38,507 nucleotides of DNA, taken from an uncultured Chitinophagaceae bacterium. GTDB taxonomy: Bacteria; Bacteroidota; Bacteroidia; Chitinophagales; Chitinophagaceae. Positions 1 to 7,171 of the stretch are shown one piece after another. The stretch is taken from the NCBI GenBank assembly GCA_937858715.1, contig CALLZY010000010.1, positions 1-38,507 on the forward strand, given 5' to 3'. A program made the translations under genes and the position numbers. The notes under the pieces are model-generated. The model was not told where the DNA came from. It worked only from the letters and a program-made list of their open reading frames with translations, and made no database searches. Positions within the stretch are counted from its first letter, which is position 1. Each line of letters starts with the position of its first letter.

Positions 1-990
1 CAGTATCCTTACCGGCGCATCAACGGCGGCGATGGCATGCAGGCACAGGTGGACACCAGGGATAACAGTACGGTGTATTCCGGCTGGCAGTTTGGTTATT
101 ACGGCAGGTATAACAAAGAGAAAAAAAGAATGCAGCGCTTCATCAGGCCGCAGCATGAACTGGGAGAAAAACCGCTTCGCTTTAACTGGCAGACACCTAT
201 CCTGCTGAGCAAACACAACCAGGACATACTCTACTTTGGCAGCAACCGCTTTTACCGTTCGCTCAACCAGGGCGATACACTTATTGCCATGAGCAATGAT
301 CTTACGGACGGTAAAGCACCCGGCAATGTGCCTTTCGGAACGATAACCACCATCACCGAATCGCCTCTTCGCTTCGGGTTAATTTATACCGGTACCGATG
401 ATGGCAATGTGCATATCACCAAAGATGGCGGCTACACCTGGCAGCGGCTGGATGCCGACCCGTCTTACGAACTGGTAAGCAAAAAAGCAAAAGCTAAAGA
501 AGACAATGGCAAACTCATTACCCACAACCTTTGGGTAACCCGTGTTACTGCATCGCAGCACAAAGAGGCAAGAGTGTATGTATCTCTTAACGGCTACCGC
601 TACGACAATTTTTTGCCCTATCTCTATGTAAGCAATGACTACGGAGCCTCCTGGAAACAGTTTGGCAAGAACCTGCCCGCCGAACCGGTGAATGTTATAA
701 AAGAAGACCCCAAGAATGACAGCATTTTATATGTTGGTACAGATGGCGGCCTCTATGTAAGCTTTGATGCAGGCAACAGTTTTATGCTGTGGAATGCAGG
801 TATGCCCCTATCGGTGCCGGTGCATGATATTGCCATACAGCATCGGGATAATGAAATAGTGGTGGCCACCCATGGCCGCAGCCTTTATGTAGCCAAGTTA
901 GACGATGTGCAGGCTATTAAAAAAGACCCGGAATGGATGAAGAAAAAACCAAAGCCGAAGAAGGAAGAGAAAGAAGAGGAAGAAGAATGA
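1..990 (+). CDS. Sortilin/VPS10-type BNR-repeat protein, 5' truncated by the window
   Basis: The reading frame is open from base 1, so the gene begins outside the window and only the last 329 codons are visible. It belongs to the beta-propeller proteins annotated as glycosyl hydrolase, VPS10 or BNR-repeat proteins. Asp-box-like motifs are visible: ITKDGGYTW near 420, VSNDYGASW near 630 and VSFDAGNSF near 760, each following a GTDDG/GTDGG-type strand. Such proteins are usually exported, but the N-terminus is missing here. The C-terminus is a strongly charged tail, Lys/Pro-rich and then Glu-rich, which is unusual for a catalytic domain and may be a simple-repeat extension. The substrate is unknown and enzymatic activity is not certain for this family. 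Confidence 0.8.
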   Translation, partial: QYPYRRINGGDGMQAQVDTRDNSTVYSGWQFGYYGRYNKEKKRMQRFIRPQHELGEKPLRFNWQTPILLSKHNQDILYFGSNRFYRSLNQGDTLIAMSNDLTDGKAPGNVPFGTITTITESPLRFGLIYTGTDDGNVHITKDGGYTWQRLDADPSYELVSKKAKAKEDNGKLITHNLWVTRVTASQHKEARVYVSLNGYRYDNFLPYLYVSNDYGASWKQFGKNLPAEPVNVIKEDPKNDSILYVGTDGGLYVSFDAGNSFMLWNAGMPLSVPVHDIAIQHRDNEIVVATHGRSLYVAKLDDVQAIKKDPEWMKKKPKPKKEEKEEEEE

Positions 991-1024
991 TAATTGATAA
1001 TGGATAATTTTCTTCCCAGGGTCT

Positions 1025-1040
1025 GCTCTGCCAAGTTTCC
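1025..1040 (+). repeat. 16-bp direct repeat, copy 1
   Basis: GCTCTGCCAAGTTTCC occurs here and again, identical and in the same orientation, at 2169-2184. The two copies bracket about 1.1 kb holding the 133-aa protein gene and a gene remnant. It could be the footprint of an inserted segment or a dispersed intergenic repeat. Confidence 0.5.
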
Positions 1041-1186
1041 CCCTTGCCAAGCGAGTGTCGGATGGCCTTGTGGTAGTTTTGTGGCACTCGCCGTAATTTC
1101 AAATTGAGTCTTTTAGTATTGGCAAAGAATTACTGCGAGTTAAAAGGATATTAATTTGGCAGCACCGCTTAAAAAACCTGGGGCCG

Positions 1187-1216
1187 CCGGATACAATGCT
1201 ATGCATTGAGACCCGG
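1187..1216. repeat. Inverted repeat/hairpin
   Basis: CAATGC (1194-1199) and GCATTG (1203-1208) form a perfect 6-bp stem with a 3-nt loop, flanked on both sides by CCGG (1187-1190 and 1213-1216), which is self-complementary. No T-run follows, so it does not look like a terminator. Confidence 0.4.
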
Positions 1217-1369
1217 CATTTACATTTACTAACTCTAAAAAATGGCAAATGAAATTAAATTACGTAATGATATACTAAACGCAATGGTGTAATAAAAGGA
1301 AGATAATAAACAAACCATAGATTTTGTAAATTATTTAAATGCCACTTTATAAAAATGTAAAGGGGTTTT

Positions 1370-1771
1370 TTACCGGAAAAGTTTTGGGAGTGTTTTTTCA
1401 AGTACAGCATCCAATGCACTTATCCATAATGTCAAGCGCAACATTTGTTCATCATCAAAATAAATAGCTGTGCTTTTTTGAACAATCGTTTGAAGACCCG
1501 TTTTCAATTTCTCTTTTTCTTCGGCAGTTATCTTTACCAAAATTGTTTTGGGCAAAGAATCAAGTATCGAAAGAGCATCTTCTGCCCTCACACTGGCTTT
1601 CTGCATGAAAATTATGAGCTTCTCATTACCATTATAATACAATGCTGTTTTGAACAGTTCCCTTGCACCGATGTAAGATTTTACAAAACTGTAAGCAGAC
1701 GGCGATTTTTGGGCAATTGCAGAAATTGAAAATAGAATAAGCAGAGTGAATAAGAACAAAACTTTTTTCAT
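1370..1771 (-). CDS. Small secreted protein of unknown function
   Basis: This 133-aa protein starts with a clear signal peptide: MKK, a hydrophobic core around residues 4-17, then an AIAQ-type cleavage site near residue 21. The mature part of about 110 residues is helical and Lys/Glu-rich, with no cysteines and no domain I recognise. The codon pattern and the signal peptide in the same frame make it a credible gene. It is isolated, with about 380 bp of non-coding DNA downstream and more than 500 bp upstream, and lies between the two 16-bp repeats at 1025 and 2169. That position suggests it may have arrived as an insertion, but this is inference. Confidence 0.65.
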   Translation of the reverse strand: MKKVLFLFTLLILFSISAIAQKSPSAYSFVKSYIGARELFKTALYYNGNEKLIIFMQKASVRAEDALSILDSLPKTILVKITAEEKEKLKTGLQTIVQKSTAIYFDDEQMLRLTLWISALDAVLEKTLPKLFR

Positions 1772-1985
1772 CTTTAAAAGTTTGTGCCTTACAGTCCCCT
1801 ATCAGGCGATATTAAAAATTAGCGTGGGGCAGATAGCTTAGGCAGAGAGGGACTGCGAAGACCCTTGAACCAAAAGACTATAAACCCACGCATTACGTGA
1901 GCATAATAGCTTCGTTCTTGGTTCAATTTGAAAATTTGCAGTTTTCTCTACCAGAATTTCAGCTAAACGCTATTACTTAGTTATT

Positions 1986-2115
1986 TCAGTTTCCTTTCAT
2001 TTTTAATTCATCAATTTGTTTTCGTGTCAGCCATGCCGTATTCAAGGCTAAAAAGATGGCATCCTTAAATGAAATCCCTTTTTCCCAATACTTTTTTTTG
2101 CCTCGAATTTTTCAT
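1986..2115 (-). pseudogene. Short broken coding remnant
   Basis: The minus strand encodes a protein-like C-terminus, YWEKGISFKDAIFLALNTAW followed by a helical Lys-rich end and a stop at 1986. An in-frame TGA lies immediately upstream. The ATG at 2113-2115 is in another frame, and the two frames would join if the run of eight A residues near 2092-2099 had seven. I read this as a frameshifted or decayed gene end of unknown family. A sequencing error in the homopolymer is the alternative, which would restore a protein of about 42 residues. Confidence 0.35.
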
Positions 2116-2168
2116 AAATCTCTTATACGAATTTATGTCAATTTAAGCAATTCATAATGGCTGACCCG

Positions 2169-2184
2169 GCTCTGCCAAGTTTCC
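2169..2184 (+). repeat. 16-bp direct repeat, copy 2
   Basis: Identical to the 16 bases at 1025-1040 (GCTCTGCCAAGTTTCC), same orientation. The sequences flanking the two copies differ. Confidence 0.5.
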
Positions 2185-2238
2185 AACTTCGCAGTTATTA
2201 TGTTCTTAATGGTCTCTGACCGCTTCACTATTAAGATA

Positions 2239-2272
2239 AAAGCAAAATGCCGCCCATTCACTGGCGGCATTT
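2239..2272 (-). terminator. Intrinsic terminator of the CoA-transferase gene
   Basis: Read on the minus strand, AAATGCCGCC and GGCGGCATTT form a perfect 10-bp stem around an 8-nt loop, followed by TGCTTTT. It lies just beyond the stop codon of the acetyl-CoA hydrolase/transferase gene. Confidence 0.85.
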
Positions 2273-2295
2273 CTGTTAACCATCATTATTAATCA

Positions 2296-3579
2296 CTAAA
2301 AATGTTTGAACCGTTCCCAGCAGGATTTCTCCAGCATCTCCCTGTCATCAGGGTGGGCAATATTGATAATGGCTTTAGCCCTTTGTTTCAGGTTTTTGCC
2401 CCACAGGTAAGCCACGCCATACTCAGTTACTAAATAATGGATATGTCCACGGGTGGTTACCACACCGGCCCCCTGTTTTAATGTGGGTACTAAGCGGCTC
2501 ACACCTTTGGTAGTGCGGCTGGTCAGTGCAATAATCGGTTTACCGCCTTCGCTCAGTGCAGCACCACGCATAAAGTCCATCTGTCCGCCAATACCGCTGT
2601 ACTGCCGGGTACCGATAGAGTCGGCACATACCTGTCCGGTAATATCCACTTCAATCGCACTGTTAATGGCCACCACTTTGGGATTGCGGCGTATTACATG
2701 CGGGTCGTTCACATAGTCAATATCAATAAATACAAAAGCCGGGTTGTCGTCCACATAGTCGTACAGCTTCCGGGTGCCTACGGCAAAACCTGTTACTGTT
2801 TTATACGGGTGGATGCGTTTCTGCGAGTTGTTGATGACATCCCTTTCAAACAGGTCAATAATACCATCGCTGCACATTTCGGTATGCACACCCAGGTTTT
2901 TATGATTGGTAAGAGATTTCAGCACCGCATCAGGAATAGTACCGATACCCATTTGCAGGGTACTGCCGTCTTCAATCATTCCGGCGATGATCTTACCGAT
3001 CTTCATTTCATCATCACCCAGCTTTTCTCCATAATTCACTTCCGGCAGTTCTTCCTCATGCCATACCATAGAAGTAAAGCGTTTGGTATGTATCAGGCTG
3101 TCGCCATGTGTGCGGGGCACTCTCGGGTTTACCTGTGCAATGATATGTGTGGCTGTATTAACAGCACTGCGGGCCACATCAACTGATACACCCAGTGTGC
3201 AATAGCCATGTTCATCGGGTGGCGATACCTGTATCAGTGCAACATCAATATGCATCTGTTTTCTGAACACATCCGGAATATCACTCAGAAAGATGGGCAC
3301 AAAATCGGCACGGCCATCATTTACAGCCTGCCTTACCGACTCAGAAACAAACATACAGTTGATGTGGAAGTTATCAGTGTATTCCGGTTTATCAACTGTT
3401 ATATCTCCGGCAACGGTAATAAAGGTCAGTTCCACATCTTTGAGTTCGGGAGCCCTTTTGGCCAGGTTTCTTAACAGGTACAGGGGTGTCATGGCACTGC
3501 CCTGCACAAACAGCCTGTGGCCCGATTGTATCACAGATAAGGCCTCTTCAACTGATTTGTAATCGTATTTGCTATCCAT
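2296..3579 (-). CDS. Acetyl-CoA hydrolase/CoA-transferase family protein
   Basis: A 427-aa member of the family that includes acetyl-CoA hydrolase (Ach1) and 4-hydroxybutyrate or butyryl-CoA:acetate CoA-transferases. These enzymes move CoA between acyl groups through a glutamyl-CoA intermediate. The segment GVHTEMCSDGIIDL matches the conserved active-site region, so Glu234 is the likely catalytic residue. An EHGYC segment typical of the family lies near residue 122. The frame is open to an ATG at 3645, but that adds 22 residues without family character. A TAnnTTTG box at 3655-3662 gives a sensible leader only to the ATG at 3579, so I chose that start. The acyl specificity cannot be read from the sequence. 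It probably forms a single-gene unit ended by the terminator at 2239-2272. Confidence 0.88.
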   Translation of the reverse strand: MDSKYDYKSVEEALSVIQSGHRLFVQGSAMTPLYLLRNLAKRAPELKDVELTFITVAGDITVDKPEYTDNFHINCMFVSESVRQAVNDGRADFVPIFLSDIPDVFRKQMHIDVALIQVSPPDEHGYCTLGVSVDVARSAVNTATHIIAQVNPRVPRTHGDSLIHTKRFTSMVWHEEELPEVNYGEKLGDDEMKIGKIIAGMIEDGSTLQMGIGTIPDAVLKSLTNHKNLGVHTEMCSDGIIDLFERDVINNSQKRIHPYKTVTGFAVGTRKLYDYVDDNPAFVFIDIDYVNDPHVIRRNPKVVAINSAIEVDITGQVCADSIGTRQYSGIGGQMDFMRGAALSEGGKPIIALTSRTTKGVSRLVPTLKQGAGVVTTRGHIHYLVTEYGVAYLWGKNLKQRAKAIINIAHPDDREMLEKSCWERFKHF

Positions 3580-3654
3580 AAAAGTTGGTTGAGATGATTT
3601 TTGCTGACCCGAACGCCGAAGAAAGCAAGCAAGCATTCCGGTCATTTATTTATA

Positions 3655-3662
3655 CAAAACTA
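3655..3662 (-). promoter_or_regulatory. Putative -7 promoter box (TAGTTTTG)
   Basis: On the minus strand TAGTTTTG fits the Bacteroidota -7 consensus TAnnTTTG. The expected -33 TTTG is only weakly matched. It would leave a leader of about 70 nt before the ATG at 3579. Confidence 0.4.
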
Positions 3663-3724
3663 ACAGTCGTACGGAAAATATAACTGACATTCCTTACCTG
3701 CATGAATGACAGGCATCAGTAATA

Positions 3725-4144
3725 TTATTGAGCTATCAACCAGTCGATAGCCAGCTCATAGCCCTTCAAACCCAGGCCAAAGATGCTGCCTGCGGCTTTT
3801 GCCGATACATGTGAAATTTTCCGGAAATCTTCTCTTGCATGCACATTGGAGATATGCACTTCCACCACCGGTGCTTTGATGGCCGCAATGGCATCGCCGA
3901 TGGCCACAGAAGTATGTGTGTATCCTGCCGGATTAAAAACAATCCCATCACAACTGTAGCCCACCCGTTGCAGTTCATTAATCAGTTCCCCTTCCACATT
4001 GCTCTGGAAATAGCTGATTTCAATATTTGCATATTTCGTCCTGAGTGTGTCCAGAAATTCCTCGAATGTAACCGTGCCATAGACATCGGTTTCTCTTTTA
4101 CCCAGCAGGTTCAGGTTGGGGCCGTTGATGATGGAGATTTGCAT
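3725..4144 (-). CDS. aroQ: Type II 3-dehydroquinate dehydratase
   Basis: A 139-aa protein, the usual length for the dodecameric type II dehydroquinase. The enzyme converts 3-dehydroquinate to 3-dehydroshikimate in the shikimate pathway. Diagnostic segments are all present: NGPNLNLLGKRE at residues 8-18, the catalytic tyrosine Tyr22 in DVYG, FQSNVEGELI near 46, NPAGYTHTS at 71-79 and EVHISNVHAREDFR from residue 95, containing the active-site His97. The start is an ATG preceded by a TATTTTTG box only four bases upstream, which suggests a leaderless transcript. The chorismate made by this pathway feeds the trp operon in the same window, although the genes are far apart. Confidence 0.96.
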   Translation of the reverse strand: MQISIINGPNLNLLGKRETDVYGTVTFEEFLDTLRTKYANIEISYFQSNVEGELINELQRVGYSCDGIVFNPAGYTHTSVAIGDAIAAIKAPVVEVHISNVHAREDFRKISHVSAKAAGSIFGLGLKGYELAIDWLIAQ

Positions 4145-4148
4145 AAAC

Positions 4149-4156
4149 CAAAAATA
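4149..4156 (-). promoter_or_regulatory. Putative -7 box of aroQ (TATTTTTG)
   Basis: TATTTTTG on the minus strand matches TAnnTTTG and is separated from the aroQ ATG by only gttt. No TTTG is seen at the -33 position. If used, transcription would begin at or within a few bases of the start codon. Confidence 0.35.
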
Positions 4157-4229
4157 ACTGAATTATTGAAAAATACCCGCCGCATGGTATGGCTTCAGTA
4201 TTTATTAAGCAGATATTTGAAATAAAAAA

Positions 4230-4661
4230 ATGACTTTCTTAGAAGCCGTTTACGGCAGCCAGTACTACGAACTACAGCAAAAGGGCAAAGACGGCAACAA
4301 GGCCCGGCTCAACGGTAACCTCGTCCTCGCTGCTTTCATCATACTGTTCCTGTTTACCCTTTTATTGTTGCTGGTAAACTTTGTTCCCGGCTTTGAGAAA
4401 AATTCCTGGAAAGCCATCCGCAATATTTTCGGCAGTGGCTTCAGCGGCCGCACTATTGGCAGGCTGGTTGCCCTTCCGCTGATGGTGGTCATCTATCTTA
4501 TTTGTGCTTTTACAGTGGGCAGTAAGAAAAACTTTGATGCCTATGCCCAGAAGTTTGTGCAATACCCCGATGAAGTAAAGAAGAAAGCACCGATAAAAAT
4601 GCTGCTGCCCTTCCTGCTGGTGCTGCTGGTGTTTTTAGTAATGGCGTTCAGAAAAATGTAA
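4230..4661 (+). CDS. Small three-helix membrane protein of unknown function
   Basis: A 143-aa protein with three hydrophobic segments: about residues 30-52 (LVLAAFIILFLFTLLLLLV), 77-97 (GRLVALPLMVVIYLICAFTV) and 121-139. There are short hydrophilic stretches between them, and the N-terminal 28 residues are polar. I do not recognise a family. It converges with the downstream GNAT gene, with only two bases between the stop codons. A diverged copy of its last 26 codons lies as a gene fragment at 5491-5574, showing that a paralogue once existed nearby or was imported. The start is the first ATG after aroQ's divergent upstream region. Confidence 0.75.
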   Translation: MTFLEAVYGSQYYELQQKGKDGNKARLNGNLVLAAFIILFLFTLLLLLVNFVPGFEKNSWKAIRNIFGSGFSGRTIGRLVALPLMVVIYLICAFTVGSKKNFDAYAQKFVQYPDEVKKKAPIKMLLPFLLVLLVFLVMAFRKM

Positions 4662-4663
4662 TA

Positions 4664-5221
4664 TCAGCCTGCCGGATTGCTGGCCTGACCTGACACCTCT
4701 GCCCTGAGCAGGCTGTACATCAGCAAACTGATATGTTTACCATTTTTTATTTCTGCATCACGCAGTACACCCTCAAAGAAAAAGCCCAGTTTTTCTGCCA
4801 GGCGGCAACTGGCTTCATTGCCTTTTTCAATGACTGCCTCAAGCCGGTTCAACTGCCATTCAGAAAAAAGATATTTTATCATTACCGGCAATACTTCCTG
4901 CATTATTCCTTTTTTTTGAGAAGAGGGCAGTAACCAATATCCAATTTCAGCTTTCTTATGGTCAGCCTCATAATTATTCATGCCACAGGCACCAACAGCC
5001 TTTCCTGTTTGCACTTCAACAATCTTCCACCAGCAGCCTGTTTTATCCCTCCATATTCTTTCATAAAAATCCATTTGCGCAGCGGTACTTTCAAAACTGC
5101 TATAACTAACACCATAATACAACACAACTCCGGGATGCCCCAGCCCTTCAAAAATGAATGCCTGGTCAGCTTTCAGTATTTGCTGCAGGTTATAATTCTC
5201 TGTTTTTAACTCGGGAAACAT
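4664..5221 (-). CDS. GNAT-family N-acetyltransferase, RimJ/RimL type
   Basis: A 185-aa acetyltransferase of the GNAT fold, using acetyl-CoA to modify an amine on a protein or small molecule. The core is visible: beta-4/alpha-3 segment KAEIGYWLLPSSQKKGIMQE at about residues 90-109, with the QxxGxM version of the acetyl-CoA pyrophosphate loop, and the later N-EASCRLAEKLGF segment at 135-147. The resemblance is to RimJ/RimL-type enzymes. The substrate cannot be deduced. The short C-terminal tail after residue 170 is not conserved-looking. It converges tail to tail with the membrane protein gene. Confidence 0.88.
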   Translation of the reverse strand: MFPELKTENYNLQQILKADQAFIFEGLGHPGVVLYYGVSYSSFESTAAQMDFYERIWRDKTGCWWKIVEVQTGKAVGACGMNNYEADHKKAEIGYWLLPSSQKKGIMQEVLPVMIKYLFSEWQLNRLEAVIEKGNEASCRLAEKLGFFFEGVLRDAEIKNGKHISLLMYSLLRAEVSGQASNPAG

Positions 5222-5258
5222 AAAAGGGGATACTCTTCAAAATTGATTTTCACGACCA

Positions 5259-5340
5259 TTGCCACAAAGACACAAAGTCACCAAGAAACACAAAGGTGGT
5301 GTTTTTTCAATTTTCGTGACACTTTGTGTTTTCGTGGCAA
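5259..5340. repeat. Imperfect inverted repeat, MITE-like (CACAAAG family)
   Basis: The left arm begins TTGCCACAAAGACACAAAG near 5259. The right arm (about 5311-5340) reads, as reverse complement, TTGCCACGAAAACACAAAG. Both continue into a GTCAC-type word. About 25 bp of each arm are complementary, separated by roughly 30 bp. Such dyads of short degenerate words occur as dispersed intergenic repeats in Bacteroidota; assignment to that class is by resemblance. Confidence 0.7.
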
Positions 5341-5371
5341 AAAACTTTTGAGACAAGACAGCAGTAAGTTA

Positions 5372-5490
5372 TCAGTTTTTATTCTCTTTTATCATTGCAA
5401 TAAAATCATCAAACAAATAGCGGCTGTCATGCGGGCCGGGTGTGGCCTCGGGGTGATATTGTACCGAGAAAGCTGGCTTGCCCTTCACCC
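5372..5490 (-). pseudogene. Fragment of a second carA (C-terminal tail)
   Basis: The minus strand encodes the last ~40 residues of a carbamoyl-phosphate synthase small subunit, including [12 protein letters not shown] and [10 protein letters not shown]. It is amino-acid identical to the intact carA (7172-8275) over about 34 residues, then diverges to a different C-terminus (KENKN and stop instead of KQSL). Over the shared ~100 bp I count five base differences, all synonymous. The copy therefore diverged while still a functional gene and was truncated later. Everything upstream of the Lys-Gly-Lys-Pro-Ala-Phe segment is gone at the 5490/5491 junction. Confidence 0.85.
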
Positions 5491-5574
5491 AGGAAGAAAG
5501 CACCGATGAAAATGCTCCTGCCCTTTCTGCTGGTGCTGCTGTTGTTTATGGTGATGGCATTTGTGAAGCTATAA
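5491..5574 (+). pseudogene. Fragment of a second copy of the 143-aa membrane protein gene
   Basis: The plus strand reads [18 protein letters not shown] and on to a TAA at 5572-5574, matching the C-terminus of the intact gene at 4230-4661 ([18 protein letters not shown]). There are about five amino-acid changes in 26, plus synonymous ones. It is fused directly to the truncated carA tail, so a deletion joined the interior of a minus-strand carA to the interior of a plus-strand membrane gene that must once have been head-to-head neighbours. Confidence 0.8.
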
Positions 5575-5591
5575 CCAAAACCAGACAGCTC

Positions 5592-7139
5592 CTATTTAAG
5601 ACCAAATGCTGATAAGTCGAACGCTGTCACTTTTTCGAATATCTTGAACATTTCATCCAGGTAATACAAGGTATATACACGGTTCTTAATTACCTGCTCT
5701 TTCATTACATAAGCTTTGCGGTTACCACTAAATTCAGGTTGCTGCATCGGACCTTTTTTTTCAATCTTCTGCACCGTATATTTTGTAGTCGCATTGCTGA
5801 AGTTCACCTCATTAAAACTTGTTTTCCGTACAACCGGATTTGCGTCATTCTTTTTAAACACCAGGCCGGCTACTGCACTTTCATATACGCTGGGGTTTGA
5901 CATACTGCCCGGTATATCACGGATGGGTGCACCGGGAGTTTGAAAACTCATCATAGAATAAGAGCCTATCGAAACAGCATATTCGTTCTCATTAAAATGA
6001 TGGAAGTATAAGGCAATATCCCGCTTGCCCAGTTCTTTGATATACTCCTTTACAGAAATTGGTTCTGCTTTTTCCTTTACCTCATAGGTACCACTGAATA
6101 TCTTTCCTGCTGCGGGAGCCGACTTATACAATACCGGACCATATGCAAAGGCACTTTCCGGTGTATTGCCATCCAGTTTCAAGCTGTACACCAGTTTTTT
6201 GCTCTCTATGTCGAATACACCCAGTACAGCACCATCCTTGTATGCCGTAAGCACCCACACTTTATTATCAAAAATGAGGCTTGAAGTATTGAGTGTATTA
6301 TTCTTCTCCGTCGCGGGAATCAGTTCTTCCACAGAAAAAATATCCGAGCGGATTTTCTTCCAGGTGTTCTTGTCAAAATAGTTTACTTCTGTTACTGGTT
6401 CTGTATCTGATACAGTAAAGATGTATGCCGCAGTATTCTTATAGAAATGAACCTTCTTACGGGTAAGATAAATTATCTGGCTGGTGATAGTGTCAATATC
6501 TTCAAACATCTCCCAGATATCTTTCGGCGTAAACTTTTTCGATTTCTTCAGCGGCAGTTGTGTGGACAAGTCCAGCGGAAAATTCTTCACTGCACCCGTC
6601 TCATCAATGCCACCTACGGTAATACTGCCGCTCCTGTTGGGGTAAACACTAAAGAACCGTTTACCATCGTAAAGCGTTTTGCTGAAATACTTTTTGTCTT
6701 TATCCTGGAAAACAGCCCCGGCCACAACAAAAGTCTGGTCTTTTGTATCCACCACTTCTGCATTGAAATCGGTGTTGCTTCCGGTAATAAGTGTCCAGCG
6801 GTCGTCTTTGTGGGTAAAACTGCCCACCTCAAAATTGTCGTTATTGAACGTACTGTTCTTAGGTGTTGCCACCTCAAAAGTTTTCAGCAGTTTCCAGTCA
6901 ATATTAACAAGGTAAAAGTTAAGCACTTTATTACCGCTTAGCACAACCAGGCGTTCATTGGTGGCACTGTCCTCAAATATATGTCCGCTCATCAGCTTTT
7001 TGCTGAAGGCATTGTTCTTGAAAGTGTAGGGATGCTGAAAAACGATTTTCTGGCTTAAGATACCCTGTTGTGCAAATGAAACGACTGTGCAGAACAATAA
7101 CACAACAAATGCTGCTGTTTTTCTGACTGAAATTTTCAT
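5592..7139 (-). CDS. Secreted protein of unknown function, probably beta-rich
   Basis: A 515-aa protein with a convincing signal peptide: MKISVRK, hydrophobic core at residues 8-21 and a VVSFAQ cleavage region around 24. The remainder is rich in alternating polar and hydrophobic residues, aromatic residues and Gly/Asn turns, as in beta-propeller or beta-sandwich proteins. I recognise no catalytic motif and no sorting domain. It starts 32 bp downstream of the carA stop on the same strand and may be co-transcribed with carA, though a functional link is not evident. The 3' end abuts the pseudogene fragments. Confidence 0.75.
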   Translation of the reverse strand: MKISVRKTAAFVVLLFCTVVSFAQQGILSQKIVFQHPYTFKNNAFSKKLMSGHIFEDSATNERLVVLSGNKVLNFYLVNIDWKLLKTFEVATPKNSTFNNDNFEVGSFTHKDDRWTLITGSNTDFNAEVVDTKDQTFVVAGAVFQDKDKKYFSKTLYDGKRFFSVYPNRSGSITVGGIDETGAVKNFPLDLSTQLPLKKSKKFTPKDIWEMFEDIDTITSQIIYLTRKKVHFYKNTAAYIFTVSDTEPVTEVNYFDKNTWKKIRSDIFSVEELIPATEKNNTLNTSSLIFDNKVWVLTAYKDGAVLGVFDIESKKLVYSLKLDGNTPESAFAYGPVLYKSAPAAGKIFSGTYEVKEKAEPISVKEYIKELGKRDIALYFHHFNENEYAVSIGSYSMMSFQTPGAPIRDIPGSMSNPSVYESAVAGLVFKKNDANPVVRKTSFNEVNFSNATTKYTVQKIEKKGPMQQPEFSGNRKAYVMKEQVIKNRVYTLYYLDEMFKIFEKVTAFDLSAFGLK

Positions 7140-7171
7140 GGACTTTACTTTATGTTTAGAAAAAATACTGC

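Larger units (their letters stand above)
991..1369. other. Gene-free stretch with small hairpins
   Basis: No coding region is supported here. The stretch opens with an AT-rich near-repeat (ataattgataatgg), then carries one copy of the 16-bp word GCTCTGCCAAGTTTCC at 1025-1040. A hairpin lies at 1187-1216: CAATGC-tat-GCATTG framed on both sides by CCGG. The rest, to 1369, is AT-rich without a recognisable signal. Confidence 0.5.
1772..2295. other. Intergenic stretch with a gene remnant and a terminator
   Basis: About 520 bp without an intact gene. Near 1790-1855, AGTCCC and GGGACT words face each other around a GC-richer core, a possible folded element. The minus strand at 1986-2115 carries a short broken coding remnant. 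The 16-bp repeat recurs at 2169-2184, and a strong minus-strand terminator lies at 2239-2272. Confidence 0.5.
5222..5591. other. Intergenic graveyard: palindromic element plus two gene fragments
   Basis: This 370-bp gap is almost wholly explained by three pieces in order: a large imperfect inverted repeat (5259-5340), the 3' tail of a second carA on the minus strand (5372-5490), and the 3' tail of a second copy of the membrane-protein gene on the plus strand (5491-5574). Confidence 0.8.

Noticed and set aside
1790-1860. Integron attC-like folding around AGTCCC/GGGACT
   Set aside because: I could not identify the simple-site core (GTTRRRY) or an array of cassettes; the symmetry alone is not enough.
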